Shown here piece after piece: positions 7,956 to 16,365 of a stretch of 64,000 bases of DNA (position 1 is the first letter of the stretch; each line of letters opens with the position of its first letter). The notes under the pieces are model-generated. The model searched no databases and was not told the DNA's origin. It saw only the letters and a list, made by a program, of their open reading frames with translations. Origin of the DNA: an uncultured Aliiroseovarius sp. (GTDB lineage: Bacteria; Pseudomonadota; Alphaproteobacteria; Rhodobacterales; Rhodobacteraceae); the NCBI RefSeq assembly GCF_947492455.1, contig NZ_CANLNB010000002.1:372001-436000 (forward strand). Direction: 5' to 3'. The position numbers and the translations under genes are program-made.

Positions 7956-9041
7956 TTAAAACAGGCTTAGCTGATCCCCTTGCTGCAAGGGCGGTTCGAA
8001 CAGATCACAGCGCATATCCGGCAGATCCCTGACCAACCCCAATCGCTGACAAGCTTTCTGAAACCGTTGCTTTAGAAGATCAGCGACGACACCCCGCCCG
8101 ACAAAACGCTCGCCAAACTCGGACGTGTAGTCCTTGCCATCACGCATCTCGCGGACGCGGTTCATGACGCGGGCGGCGCGGTCTGGATAGTGCTCGTCCA
8201 GCCAATCCTGAAACAAGGGTGCAACCTCACCGGGCAAACGCAGCAAGATATAGCTCGCGGCTACCGCGCCGGCATCGCGCCCCGCCTCGAGAATCGGTTC
8301 CAGCTCGTGATCCGTCAGACCCGGCACGATGGGCGAGGCCATGACGCGCACCGGTACCCCGGCTTGAGACAGCGTCTCGATCATCCGTAACCGCCGCACC
8401 GGGCTTGGCACGCGGGGCTCCATCTTGCGGGATAGATCGGCTTGCAGCGACGTGACCGAGATCCCGACCTGCGCCAGCCCCTTGGCCGCCATCCGCGACA
8501 GGATGTCAAGATCCCGCTCGATCAACGTGCCCTTGGTGATGATCAGAACCGGATGCTGAAACGCTTCCAGCACCTCAAGCACCTGCCGCATGATCCGGTA
8601 TTGCCCTTCGATCGGCTGATACGGGTCCGTGTTCGTTCCCAGGGCCAGCGGGGCCACCTGATAGCTCTTCCGCCGCAACTCTTTTTCCAGCTGCGTGGCC
8701 GCATCGGGACGCGCAATCAGGCGGGTTTCAAAATCCAATCCAGCGGAATAGCCCAGCCACGCATGGGTGGGTCGGGCATAGCAATAAATGCACCCGTGCT
8801 CGCAGCCCCGATAGGGATTCAACGAGCGATCAAAGGCCAAATCGGGCGAGCTGTTGCGGGTGATGACAGAGCGCGGTCGCTCGATAGAAACCTCGGTGCG
8901 GAACGGTGGCAAAGGTTCTTCCGTCCAGCCATCATCAACGCGTTCGCGCTGAAATTCCTCGAATCGACCCGTGGCATTAGTCGCCGCCCCTCTGCCGCGA
9001 CGGCAATCTGCATCAATTCTGTCGGAACCCACCTTTTCCAT
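7956..9041 (-). CDS. PA0069-family radical SAM protein
   Basis: About 361 residues. The radical SAM cluster motif CIYCYARP has the CxxxCxxC form starting in RGCEHGCIYCY, and RRGRGAATNATGRFE near the N terminus is typical of the PA0069 family, which is related to spore photoproduct lyase-like enzymes but of unknown reaction. Further conserved segments are LGTNTDPYQPIEGQYR and ITKGTLIERD. I start at the ATG at 9041; a longer frame begins with TTG at 9071 but would add only ten atypical residues. It is divergent from the corrinoid-protein gene and convergent with the homocysteine methyltransferase gene. A functional tie to methionine synthesis is possible from position only. Confidence 0.85.
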   Translation of the reverse strand: MEKVGSDRIDADCRRGRGAATNATGRFEEFQRERVDDGWTEEPLPPFRTEVSIERPRSVITRNSSPDLAFDRSLNPYRGCEHGCIYCYARPTHAWLGYSAGLDFETRLIARPDAATQLEKELRRKSYQVAPLALGTNTDPYQPIEGQYRIMRQVLEVLEAFQHPVLIITKGTLIERDLDILSRMAAKGLAQVGISVTSLQADLSRKMEPRVPSPVRRLRMIETLSQAGVPVRVMASPIVPGLTDHELEPILEAGRDAGAVAASYILLRLPGEVAPLFQDWLDEHYPDRAARVMNRVREMRDGKDYTSEFGERFVGRGVVADLLKQRFQKACQRLGLVRDLPDMRCDLFEPPLQQGDQLSLF

Positions 9042-9072
9042 GGGGTCAAAATAGGAACATTTGCAGAACAAT

Positions 9073-9111
9073 CAAATGAAATTCACTATTATGGCGCAGA
9101 ATATTCATTTG
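9073..9111. promoter_or_regulatory. Inverted repeat in the divergent radical SAM/corrinoid promoter region
   Basis: CAAATGAA at 9073-9080 and TTCATTTG at 9104-9111 form an 8-bp inverted repeat with 23 bp between the arms. The right arm sits in TATTCATTTGCC, close to TATTGCATTTGCG in the repeat before the homocysteine methyltransferase gene. A shared regulator of the two methionine genes is a plausible inference. Confidence 0.4.
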
Positions 9112-9220
9112 CCTTCAGGTCGGTGAAAGGGCACTCCATGTCGCAAATTGCCCAGACCCAAAGCGCCAAGATGTCGCATTAGGGGATATGAAATAGACCT
9201 CCAGCCAGGGAAAGACGCAC

Positions 9221-9925
9221 ATGTCTGATCAAGAAGAAGATATCATCCTGAGCGAACTCAATGATGAAGAGTTGGTGCAGCAGATGCATGACGACCTCTA
9301 TGACGGTCTCGCTGAAGAGATCGAAGAAGGCGTCAACATTCTGCTGGAACGTGGCTGGCAGCCGTACAACGTTCTGACTGATGCACTGGTCGGCGGTATG
9401 ACCATCGTGGGCATCGACTTCCGTGACGGCATCCTGTTCGTGCCCGAAGTTCTGCTGGCCGCGAACGCAATGAAAACCGGCATGGCCATCCTGAAGCCTC
9501 TGCTGGCTGAAACCGGCGCGCCGCGCATGGGCAAAATGGTGATCGGCACCGTGAAGGGCGACATCCACGACATCGGCAAGAACCTTGTATCGATGATGAT
9601 GGAAGGCGCCGGGTTCGAGGTCGTGGACATCGGCATCAACAACGCGGTCGAAGCCTATCTGGAAGCTCTGGAAAAAGAAGAGCCCGATATCCTTGGCATG
9701 TCGGCCCTGCTGACCACGACCATGCCTTACATGAAGGTGGTGATCGACACGCTGGTCGAGAAAGGCATCCGCGACGACTATACCGTTCTGGTTGGCGGCG
9801 CGCCACTGAACGAAGAGTTCGGCAAGGCCATCGGTGCAGACAGCTATTGCCGTGACGCAGCTGTCGCTGTGGAAACCGCCAAGGAATACATGGCGAGCAA
9901 GCACAACCAGCTGGCCGCACACTGA
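9221..9925 (+). CDS. Methyltransferase corrinoid (B12-binding) protein
   Basis: 234 residues with the two-part build of corrinoid carriers: an N-terminal helical cap (about 1-95) and a Rossmann-like B12-binding domain. The cobalt-ligating DxHxxG motif is visible as GDIHDIGKNL (about residue 110), followed by VVDIGINN and MSALLTTTMPYMK. In MetH and methylamine systems such proteins shuttle a methyl group between two catalytic modules. Here the partner on the homocysteine side is probably the product of 6745-7761. The start ATG has AGGGAAAG about 10 bp upstream. A hairpin terminator follows at 9954. Confidence 0.92.
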   Translation: MSDQEEDIILSELNDEELVQQMHDDLYDGLAEEIEEGVNILLERGWQPYNVLTDALVGGMTIVGIDFRDGILFVPEVLLAANAMKTGMAILKPLLAETGAPRMGKMVIGTVKGDIHDIGKNLVSMMMEGAGFEVVDIGINNAVEAYLEALEKEEPDILGMSALLTTTMPYMKVVIDTLVEKGIRDDYTVLVGGAPLNEEFGKAIGADSYCRDAAVAVETAKEYMASKHNQLAAH

Positions 9926-9953
9926 TCCTGATGCGGGATTAGTCCGAGATTTT

Positions 9954-9986
9954 GGGCCTCGCCATCTGGCGGGGCCTTTTCTTTTT
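9954..9986 (+). terminator. Intrinsic terminator after the corrinoid-protein gene
   Basis: GGCCTCGCC and GGCGGGGCC form a 9-bp stem with one G-U pair and loop ATCT, followed by TTTTCTTTTT. It lies about 30 bp after the stop codon. The small membrane gene begins only 26 bp further on, so some read-through is likely if that pair lacks its own promoter. Confidence 0.85.
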
Positions 9987-10011
9987 ACCCGCCCACCCCC
10001 AGATTGACCCT

Positions 10012-10197
10012 ATGAGCAAAACGCGTTTCATCTTTCTGATCTCGATGGTGATCACCGCTGGCGGCTTGACGGTTCTGGTTGCCGGGTGGGCAGCGGCTGC
10101 TGGGCAGTTAAATGGTCAGGTTGCAATGGCATTGCTACCACTCGTGATGCTGGCCTCGATCGCATGGCGGGCCTTGAGCGCGGGACGGGACGACTGA
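10012..10197 (+). CDS. Small two-helix membrane protein (hypothetical)
   Basis: 61 residues with two hydrophobic stretches (about 6-28 and 36-54) and a charged C terminus GRDD. I do not recognise the family. The start is the ATG at 10012; a longer frame would begin inside the terminator upstream. Its TGA overlaps the ATG of the DUF1638 gene (TGATG), so the two are translationally coupled, which ties it to the methionine block. Function unknown. Confidence 0.65.
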   Translation: MSKTRFIFLISMVITAGGLTVLVAGWAAAAGQLNGQVAMALLPLVMLASIAWRALSAGRDD

Positions 10198-10835
10198 TGC
10201 TGAATGACGACGCGCTTACCCATGACGGGCTTGATGTAACCCAAGGCTCGGGATCGGTTCTGATCTTGGCCTGCGGCGCTCTGGCAAACGAAATCTTGGC
10301 GCTGATCCGCTTGAACGGCTGGGATCACATGAGCCTGACATGTCTGCCGGCGATCCTACACAACTCGCCCGAGAAAATCCCGGATGCGGTGCGGGACGCC
10401 GTGGGCAAGCATCGCGACGCCTATGACCATGTGTTCCTCGCTTATGCGGATTGCGGTACAGGCGGGCAACTAGACGCATTGTGTGACGAGCTGGACATCC
10501 AAATGATCCGCGGCCCGCATTGCTATTCCTTTTTCGAGGGCAACGACGCGTTCTCCGCCCGCGCTGAAGGCGAGATTGACGTGTTCTATCTGACCGATTT
10601 CCTAGCGCGCGGCTTCGAAAGCTTCGTCATCAAGCCGCTGGGTTTGGACCGTCATCCCCAACTGCGCGACATGTATTTCGGCCATTACACCAAACTGAGG
10701 TATCTGGCCCAGACCGACAATCCCGAGCTGGACAAAATGGCCGAGACCGCAGCCGAGCGGCTTGGGCTGGCGTATGAACGCCGCTTCACCGGGTATGGGG
10801 ATCTGGCAACCGCACTGAGCGGGCTCACTGCGTGA
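10197..10835 (+). CDS. DUF1638 family protein
   Basis: 212 residues matching DUF1638: LILACGALANE, CLPAILHNSPEKI, YADCGTGGQ and RGPHCYSFFEG carry the conserved Cys and His residues typical of the family. The Cys/His pattern suggests metal or corrinoid handling but no reaction can be read from it. From memory, and not checked here, random-mutant fitness work in related roseobacters placed this family in cobalamin-dependent methionine synthesis beside a split MetH; the neighbourhood here agrees. The start is the ATG overlapping the upstream stop. The last codons and the TGA lie inside the first hairpin of a dispersed repeat (10822-10900). Confidence 0.88.
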   Translation: MLNDDALTHDGLDVTQGSGSVLILACGALANEILALIRLNGWDHMSLTCLPAILHNSPEKIPDAVRDAVGKHRDAYDHVFLAYADCGTGGQLDALCDELDIQMIRGPHCYSFFEGNDAFSARAEGEIDVFYLTDFLARGFESFVIKPLGLDRHPQLRDMYFGHYTKLRYLAQTDNPELDKMAETAAERLGLAYERRFTGYGDLATALSGLTA

Positions 10836-10900
10836 GCCTGTGGGGGCTCTGCCCCCCTGCGCTACGCGCATTCACCCCGAGGTATTTTTGACAAGAAAAT
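10822..10900 (+). repeat. Dispersed triple-hairpin repeat, copy A
   Basis: Stem 1 is GGCTCAC/GTGAGCC with loop TGC, stem 2 is GGGGGC/GCCCCC with loop TCT, and stem 3 is TGCGC/GCGCA with loop TAC, followed by CACCCCGAGGTATTTTTGAC and an AAGAAAATG end. It lies between DUF1638 (+) and sufE (-), and stem 1 covers the DUF1638 stop codon. Stems 2 and 3 differ from copies B and C but remain fully paired. Confidence 0.85.
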
Positions 10901-10906
10901 GCGGAG

Positions 10907-11317
10907 TTAGGCCGCTTCTGATGCGTATTGGCGAATCCGTTCAACCATTGCACGCAGCCCGTTCGAGCGTTGCGCGGACAGGGCTTCGTTCAGGCCAAGG
11001 CGGGCCAGTTCAGCAGCGGCGTCGATCTTGGCGACCTCGGACACGGGCTGATCGGTATAGAGCGCGGACAGGACAGCGATCAGGCCCTTCACGATCATCG
11101 CGTCGCTATCGCCCGAGAAAGTGAACCTTCCATCAGTGATTTCCGGGTGCAGCCAAACCTGGCTGGCGCAGCCTTCGACCTTGGTGGCGGGCACTTTCAG
11201 GGCCGGATCCATATCGGGCAGCGATTTACCCATATCGATGACCGTCGCATAGCGATCTTCCCAGTCATCCAAGAAGGCGAAATCCTCGACAATCTCTTCA
11301 AATGCTGGGCTGGCCAT
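10907..11317 (-). CDS. sufE: SufE family sulfur acceptor
   Basis: 136 residues, full length for SufE. The sulfur-accepting Cys lies in KVEGCASQVW (about residue 51), preceded by LPDMDPALKVP. In the family SufE takes persulfide from the SufS cysteine desulfurase and hands it to the SufBCD scaffold for Fe-S cluster assembly. No other suf gene is nearby, so it is a solitary copy. A 37-bp dyad (11354-11390) lies 36 bp upstream of its start and may be an operator. Confidence 0.93.
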   Translation of the reverse strand: MASPAFEEIVEDFAFLDDWEDRYATVIDMGKSLPDMDPALKVPATKVEGCASQVWLHPEITDGRFTFSGDSDAMIVKGLIAVLSALYTDQPVSEVAKIDAAAELARLGLNEALSAQRSNGLRAMVERIRQYASEAA

Positions 11318-11353
11318 GGGGGATCCTTTCGTGCTTTTGCCATCACCTAAAGG

Positions 11354-11390
11354 GTTTCGACATTATGTTGATTCAACATGATTTCGAAAC
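11354..11390. promoter_or_regulatory. 37-bp nested dyad between sufE and the lipoprotein gene
   Basis: An outer pair GTTTCGA/TCGAAAC encloses an inner pair ATGTTGA/TCAACAT with a single central T, giving a symmetric 37-bp structure of four 7-bp arms. It lies in the divergent promoter region, nearer sufE. With no T run, an operator is more likely than a terminator. The regulator is not identifiable by eye. Confidence 0.5.
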
Positions 11391-11560
11391 ACAACGTGAC
11401 ATGTTCGGCTTGCGGGCGTTTCCAGTTCTTATTGGGATCCAACAAAAACTAGAAACGCTTTAAGCCTTGCGCGGCCAAAGGTCCAGCCTTGGCGCGGATT
11501 GCTGTCTTTTCAAAGGCGCTGACATGGGCTAACCCTTTGGGCATAGATAAAGGAGCCGAC

Positions 11561-12040
11561 ATGATTTTCCGCCGATTTGCTGCCCCTGCCCTGTTGACCG
11601 CATCTTTGCTGGCACTGACGGCCTGCGGCGGAAGTGCAAGCCTTAATCCCTTCACCTGGTTCAGCTCGAACGGCGTCGAGGAAGTCGCGCTGATCCCCGA
11701 AGGCGGCTTTTTGGAAGATCGCGACGGTCGTGAACTGGTCGCTGAAGTGATCGAGCTTGAGGTTCTGCGCACCCAAGGCGGCGCCATCATTCGCGCGAAA
11801 GGTTTGCCGCCGCGCCTTGGCTATTGGGATGCCGAGCTGGTGCCCGAAAATTTCGAACGGGCTGAAAACGGCGTTCTGACCTATTCGTTCCGGATCTCTG
11901 AGCCGCGCTATCGCACCCAGACCGGTCGCCCACAACAACGCGAAGTCTATGTCGGCCACTTCGTGTCGGACATCAAACTTCAGGGCGTACGAACGATCCG
12001 CGTTGTTGGTGCGAACACCAGCCGATCTGCGCGCCGCTAA
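11561..12040 (+). CDS. Putative outer-membrane lipoprotein
   Basis: 159 residues with a lipoprotein signal: a basic start MIFRRF, a hydrophobic core, and the lipobox LTAC with Cys at about residue 22, followed by GGSAS. The rest is beta-rich without a motif I recognise (EVALIPEGGFLEDRDGRELV). Relatives in Rhodobacterales are hypothetical lipoproteins. The ATG at 11561 is chosen because AAAGGAG lies 7 bp upstream and because the longer in-frame extension would disrupt the signal peptide. It ends 7 bp before the convergent rnd stop, with no terminator between. Confidence 0.75.
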   Translation: MIFRRFAAPALLTASLLALTACGGSASLNPFTWFSSNGVEEVALIPEGGFLEDRDGRELVAEVIELEVLRTQGGAIIRAKGLPPRLGYWDAELVPENFERAENGVLTYSFRISEPRYRTQTGRPQQREVYVGHFVSDIKLQGVRTIRVVGANTSRSARR

Positions 12041-12047
12041 GCCCTTA

Positions 12048-13208
12048 TCAGACCTCGAAAACCTCGACGCGTTGGCCCTTAGCGGCCAGCGCCAGTTTGC
12101 CTTCGCACAGGCGCTGTGCGTCATTTCCGAAGACTTCGGCACGCCAACCTGTCAACGCGGCCACATCGCGTTTTCCAGCGGCCAGAGCGTCCAGATCCGC
12201 AGCTGAGGCGATCAGTTTCTGTGCGACTTTCTCTTGCTCGCAGCGCGCTTTCAGCAGCACGCGCAGCAGGTCGGCCAAGGCCGGGTTGACTTGCAGCTTT
12301 TCCTTCGAGCGATCCGGGGCTTTCGGCAGTTGATCTTGCGGCATCTCCATCCCTACGGCGATCGCTCGCAGGATTTCTTCTGCGACCTCGCCCTTGCGGG
12401 CCTCGCGCAGAAGCAGGCGCGAGCGGCCAAGTTCCTGGATGTTGCGCGGCTTGGTGGACGCCAGTTCCAGCAACGCATCGTCCTTCATCACCCGATTGCG
12501 GGGAATGTTGCGCGACTGGGCATAGGCTTCGCGGAAGCGTGCAAGCTCTTTCGCGACGCCCAGGAAACGACCCGAATTCGTGCGTGTTTTCAATCGCTTC
12601 CACGCGTCTTCCGGGTGAATGATATAGGTTTCGGGCGACGTCAGGCTGGTCAGTTCTTCTTGCACCCAATGGGCGCGGCCCGATTTATCCAGCTCGTCCG
12701 ACAGATATTCGTAGATACCGCGCAGGTGGGTCACATCCCCCAGCGCGTATTTCTTCTGGGCGTCGGTCAGCGGGCGGCGCGACCAGTCGGTGAAGCGGCT
12801 GGATTTGTCCAGCTGGGCCCGTGCGATCTTGCGCACCAGCGTCTCATAGCCGACCTGATCGCCAAAGCCGCAGACCATCGCAGCGACCTGCGTGTCAAAC
12901 AGCGGGCGCGGGAAGACGCCAGCCTCGACAAAGAAGATCTCCAAGTCCTGACGGGCGGCATGGAACACTTTGACGACACGTTCGTCTCGGAAGAGTTCAT
13001 AGAGCGGCTCGAGCGACAGGCCATCCACCAGCGGATCAACCAGCACCGCGTCCTGTTCATCATTGCCCGGCACAGCCAACTGGATCAGGCAGAGTTTCGA
13101 GTAGTAGGTGCGTTCGCGCAGGAACTCGGTATCAACGGTCACATAAGGGTGCGAGGTCGCGCGGATGCAAAATTCTTCCAGGGCCTCGGTGGTCGTGATC
13201 GTGATCAT
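12048..13208 (-). CDS. rnd: Ribonuclease D
   Basis: 386 residues. DEDDy exonuclease motifs are visible: VTVDTEFLRE (Exo I), FHAARQDLEIF (Exo II) and YALGDVTHLRGIYEYL (Exo III with Tyr and Asp). An HRDC domain follows at about 205-290 (RFREAYAQSRNIPRNRVMKD). It trims the 3' ends of tRNA precursors and other stable RNA. The start is the ATG at 13208, just before the conserved ITITTTEALEEFC. The gene stands alone between a lipoprotein gene and purN. Confidence 0.95.
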   Translation of the reverse strand: MITITTTEALEEFCIRATSHPYVTVDTEFLRERTYYSKLCLIQLAVPGNDEQDAVLVDPLVDGLSLEPLYELFRDERVVKVFHAARQDLEIFFVEAGVFPRPLFDTQVAAMVCGFGDQVGYETLVRKIARAQLDKSSRFTDWSRRPLTDAQKKYALGDVTHLRGIYEYLSDELDKSGRAHWVQEELTSLTSPETYIIHPEDAWKRLKTRTNSGRFLGVAKELARFREAYAQSRNIPRNRVMKDDALLELASTKPRNIQELGRSRLLLREARKGEVAEEILRAIAVGMEMPQDQLPKAPDRSKEKLQVNPALADLLRVLLKARCEQEKVAQKLIASAADLDALAAGKRDVAALTGWRAEVFGNDAQRLCEGKLALAAKGQRVEVFEV

Positions 13209-13314
13209 ATAATTCTACCTGCTCTTTACCGTACCAGATACGGGTTTCGCCCGGGTTTAAGGGGAAACGCCTTGAAAGGGAAGCCTCGCGCCATGATGCA
13301 TGACGACTGCGGCT

Positions 13315-13920
13315 TTAAGGCAGCAGGATCGGGGTTTTGTCCCCGTCTGCAAACCGGCGCAGCACGGCAGGGTACAGTTTGTGTTCCTGCACCAAAACCC
13401 GCGCGGCCAGCGTGTCTGCCGTGTCGCCCGGCGCGACCGGCACGCGGGCCTGTCCAAGGATCGGGCCACCATCCAGTTCGGCGGTGACCTCGTGGACCGA
13501 GCAGCCCGCTTCGGCATCCCCCGCATCCAGCGCGCGCTGATGCGTGTGAAGGCCCTTGTACTTCGGCAGAAGCGATGGGTGGATGTTCAGGCAGCGTCCG
13601 GCCCAATGGCCGGTGAAGCCTTCAGTCAGGATGCGCATGAAACCGGCCAGACAGATGATGTCGGGATTTGCCTCGTCGAGAACAGCGTTCAAAGCCGCTT
13701 CAAAGCCCTCACGGTCACCTTTGAAGTCACGGTGATCGACGACAGCGGTGGGGATGCCCATCGCCTTTGCCTTGGACAGACCACCCGCATCGGGAACGTT
13801 CGACAGCACAAGGCAGGGACGCCCCGGGTGATCCCCGGTCATCGACTCAGCCAGAGTCACCATGTTCGAGCCGCCGCCTGAAATCAGGATGGCGACCCGT
13901 TTCTTGGCGGTGTCGCTCAC
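13315..13920 (-). CDS. purN: Phosphoribosylglycinamide formyltransferase PurN
   Basis: 201 residues, normal for PurN, which formylates GAR with 10-formyl-THF. Visible are the GGGSNM nucleotide loop, [12 protein letters not shown] with the catalytic Asn-His pair, and [13 protein letters not shown] with the catalytic Asp. It begins with GTG that overlaps the purM TGA (GTGA), the usual purMN coupling. The second purine block of the window, 10 kb from purCSQ and on the same strand. Confidence 0.96.
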   Translation of the reverse strand: MSDTAKKRVAILISGGGSNMVTLAESMTGDHPGRPCLVLSNVPDAGGLSKAKAMGIPTAVVDHRDFKGDREGFEAALNAVLDEANPDIICLAGFMRILTEGFTGHWAGRCLNIHPSLLPKYKGLHTHQRALDAGDAEAGCSVHEVTAELDGGPILGQARVPVAPGDTADTLAARVLVQEHKLYPAVLRRFADGDKTPILLP

Positions 13921-14966
13921 AGAAGCGATCCCAGATAGCTGACGCCTTCGCCCTTCTGAATGCGGCCCAGCTGGGTCACGGTCTCGCCTGCGTTGGTCAG
14001 CAGATCGGTCAGCGGTTGTGCGGCCTGCGCGTCAACCACCAGCACCATGCCTTGACCCGAATTGAAGGTCTTCAGCATTTCAGCCTGATCCATGCCACCG
14101 GTTGCAGCCAGCCATTTGAAGACGGGCGGCAGATCCCATTCGTCGAGATCGACCAGAGCGCCCAAACCTTCGGGCAGAACGCGCGGCAGGTTTTCAGTCA
14201 AGCCGCCGCCGGTGATATGGGCCAGCGCATGCACGCCCCCTGCCCGCACGGCTTCCAGTGCCTGACGCACGTACAGACGTGTCGGGGCCAGCAGAGCCTC
14301 GCCCAGCGTGATGTCAGCATCCCACGGGCAGTCTGCGTCCCAGCCCAGGCCCGAGACCTCGACCAGTTTGCGCACCAGAGAATAACCGTTCGAATGCACG
14401 CCGTCCGAAGCCAACCCCAGCAGCACGTCGCCTTCTTTGACACCTTTGGGCAAGTCGGTGCCGCGCTCCATCGCGCCGACCGAGAAACCGGCGAGGTCAA
14501 AATCGCCATCTTCATACATGCCCGGCATTTCTGCGGTTTCGCCACCGATCAGCGCGCAGGCCGACAGTTCACAGCCCTTGGCAATGCCTTCGATGATCCG
14601 TGCGGCTTTGTCGGTCTCAAGACGGCCCGTCGCGAAGTAGTCGAGGAAGAACAGAGGTTCTGCGCCCTGACACACAAGGTCGTTCACGCACATGGCCACC
14701 AGATCAATGCCGATCGTGTCCACATTGCCGGTGTCGATCGCGATGCGAAGCTTGGTGCCTACGCCATCGGTGGCCGAGACCAGAACCGGATCCTTGAAAC
14801 CCGCGCCCTTCAGATCAAACAGCGCGCCGAAGCCGCCAAGACCGGCCATCACGCCCGGACGATTGGTGCGTTTTGCGGCTGGTTTGATGCGCTCAACCAG
14901 CGCGTTGCCCGCGTCGATATCCACGCCTGCGTCTGCGTATGTGATGCCCTTGGATGCGTCGCTCAT
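13917..14966 (-). CDS. purM: Phosphoribosylformylglycinamidine cyclo-ligase PurM
   Basis: 349 residues, full-length AIR synthetase, which closes the imidazole ring from FGAM with ATP. Motifs: [37 protein letters not shown] and [13 protein letters not shown]. The ATG at 14966 gives [20 protein letters not shown], the normal N terminus; the frame stays open a further 50 codons upstream but that region contains the tRNA leader and is not coding. It is the first gene of purM-purN. Confidence 0.97.
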   Translation of the reverse strand: MSDASKGITYADAGVDIDAGNALVERIKPAAKRTNRPGVMAGLGGFGALFDLKGAGFKDPVLVSATDGVGTKLRIAIDTGNVDTIGIDLVAMCVNDLVCQGAEPLFFLDYFATGRLETDKAARIIEGIAKGCELSACALIGGETAEMPGMYEDGDFDLAGFSVGAMERGTDLPKGVKEGDVLLGLASDGVHSNGYSLVRKLVEVSGLGWDADCPWDADITLGEALLAPTRLYVRQALEAVRAGGVHALAHITGGGLTENLPRVLPEGLGALVDLDEWDLPPVFKWLAATGGMDQAEMLKTFNSGQGMVLVVDAQAAQPLTDLLTNAGETVTQLGRIQKGEGVSYLGSLL

Positions 14967-15051
14967 GTCTGTCCCCCATGGTGGCTGTGGTCGCGCGGCA
15001 AAATTTCTGCGCCTGCGATAGCGTAAGGGGCAGAAAGAGTCTACGGCTTGC

Positions 15052-15080
15052 TTGACCCTGCGGCCCAGTTTGCTAGCAAT
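15052..15080 (+). promoter_or_regulatory. Likely sigma-70 promoter of the CAU tRNA
   Basis: TTGACC (15052-15057) and TAGCAAT (15074-15080) are 16 bp apart, placing transcription start near 15087, about 15 bp before the tRNA. The position and the -35 match support it; the -10 is imperfect. Confidence 0.5.
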
Positions 15081-15101
15081 AGCGCCACCAAGAGTAGCAG
15101 T

Positions 15102-15177
15102 GGGCCTGTAGCTCAACGGTTAGAGCAGAGCGCTCATAACGCTTTGGTTGGGGGTTCAAATCCCTCCGGGCCTACCA
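15102..15177 (+). tRNA. tRNA with CAU anticodon, probably tRNA-Ile2 (lysidine-modified)
   Basis: 76 nt including the encoded CCA. Full cloverleaf: acceptor GGGCCTG/CGGGCCT (with a G-U at 1-72 and a U-G at 6-67), D stem GCTC/GAGC, anticodon stem GAGCG/CGCTT with loop CTCATAA, and T stem GGGGG/CCCTC with TTCAAAT. The CAT anticodon leaves elongator Met or Ile2. The D arm and GAGCAG-CTCATAA-TTGG pattern look more like Ile2, which TilS converts to read AUA, but elongator Met is not excluded. It is transcribed away from purM. Confidence 0.92.
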
Positions 15178-15275
15178 TCTTTCCCCTACTGGAACTGCAC
15201 AGAAAAAGCGGATTATCCGCTCGCAAGGGCGTGCGTTCACAGCTAGCATCCCTGTCACATAGACAGGAGCAACCC

Positions 15276-16307
15276 GTGCCACAAACCTCGACCGAAAACC
15301 GCCGCATCGTCCTTGCAGAACGCCCCGTGGGGCTTCCCGACGAAAACACTCTGCGCCTTGAAAGCGTCGACATTCCAACCCCGAAAGACGGCGAAATGCT
15401 GCTGCGGACCGAGTTCCTGTCGATCGACCCCTATATGCGTGGACGCATGAATGATGCGAAATCCTATGCCGAGCCGGTGAAAATCGGTGGGGTGATGACC
15501 GGTCAGGTGGTGGCAGAGGTCATGGCCTCGAATCTTGACGGATTCGCCGTGGGGGACCGCGTGCTGGCTGGCAGTGGCTGGCAGGATTACGCAATCTCGG
15601 ACGGAACCGAGGTCGTCAATTTAGGCGCAACCCCCAGCAATCCGTCGTGGGCATTGGGCATTCTGGGCATGCCGGGATACACCGCCTATGCCGGGCTTCT
15701 GAAGATCGGGGAGCCCAAGCCCGGCGAAACCGTCGTGGTCGCGGCAGCCTCGGGCCCGGTTGGGGCCACCGTAGGTCAGATCGCCAAGATCAAAGGGTGC
15801 CGAACCGTCGGCATCGCCGGAGGCGCCGAGAAATGCGCGCACGTTGTCGAGAACCTTGGGTTTGATGTCTGCATTGACCACAAAGCCGACGATTTTGCCG
15901 AACAGCTTAAGGCCGCCTGCCCCGATGGCATTGATGTCTATTTCGACAATGTGGGCGGAAAAGTCCTTTATGGCGTCCTGCCCTTGCTCAACCCGTTCGC
16001 ACGTATGCCGGTTTGCGGCGTGGTGGCGTGGTACAACCTGTCAAGTCTGCCGGACGGGCCGGATTTCGGCCCCATGATCATGAGCACGATCCTGCGGATG
16101 AAGGTCAAAGTGCAGGGTTTCATCATTTTCGACAGCTTCCCGATCAGCACGTATCAGGAGTTCGTGAAGGACATGACCGGCTGGCTGGCGGAAGGAAAAG
16201 TCCAATATAAAGAACAGGTTGTCGACGGCATCGAGAACGCGCCCCAAGCGCTGAACGATGTCTTGCTTGGCAACAGCTTCGGCAAAGTGGTCGTAAAGGT
16301 TGCCTGA
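15276..16307 (+). CDS. NADP-dependent medium-chain oxidoreductase (CurA/leukotriene B4 dehydrogenase type)
   Basis: 343 residues. N-terminal GroES-like domain (YMRGRMND) then a Rossmann domain with the NADP loop AASGPVGATVGQIAKIKG; YFDNVGGKVL and a C-terminal GKVVVKV are typical of the zinc-free double-bond reductase branch (CurA, PTGR). It probably reduces alpha,beta-unsaturated carbonyls with NADPH; the natural substrate is unknown. I choose the GTG at 15276, with AGACAGGAG upstream, because a longer open frame would run back through the tRNA. It ends at a strong hairpin shared with the convergent aldolase gene. Confidence 0.88.
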   Translation: MPQTSTENRRIVLAERPVGLPDENTLRLESVDIPTPKDGEMLLRTEFLSIDPYMRGRMNDAKSYAEPVKIGGVMTGQVVAEVMASNLDGFAVGDRVLAGSGWQDYAISDGTEVVNLGATPSNPSWALGILGMPGYTAYAGLLKIGEPKPGETVVVAAASGPVGATVGQIAKIKGCRTVGIAGGAEKCAHVVENLGFDVCIDHKADDFAEQLKAACPDGIDVYFDNVGGKVLYGVLPLLNPFARMPVCGVVAWYNLSSLPDGPDFGPMIMSTILRMKVKVQGFIIFDSFPISTYQEFVKDMTGWLAEGKVQYKEQVVDGIENAPQALNDVLLGNSFGKVVVKVA

Positions 16308-16313
16308 GAAGGT

Positions 16314-16347
16314 CCTTCGTGATGCCGCATCCTGCGCATCACGAAGG
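16314..16347. terminator. Bidirectional hairpin between convergent genes
   Basis: A perfect 12-bp stem, CCTTCGTGATGC and GCATCACGAAGG, with a 10-nt loop, followed by CCATTTT on the plus strand. It starts 7 bp after the reductase stop and ends 18 bp before the aldolase stop, so it can serve both genes. Confidence 0.85.
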
Positions 16348-16365
16348 CCATTTTCCCTACGGTGC

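Noticed and set aside
12234-15026. Long plus-strand open frames opposite rnd, purN and purM
   Set aside because: Shadows of confirmed genes; low-complexity products rich in Gln, His and Arg without recognisable folds.
15048-15275. N-terminal extension of the medium-chain reductase
   Set aside because: It would be translated straight through the tRNA gene at 15102-15177; the GTG at 15276 with a ribosome site gives the normal family N terminus.
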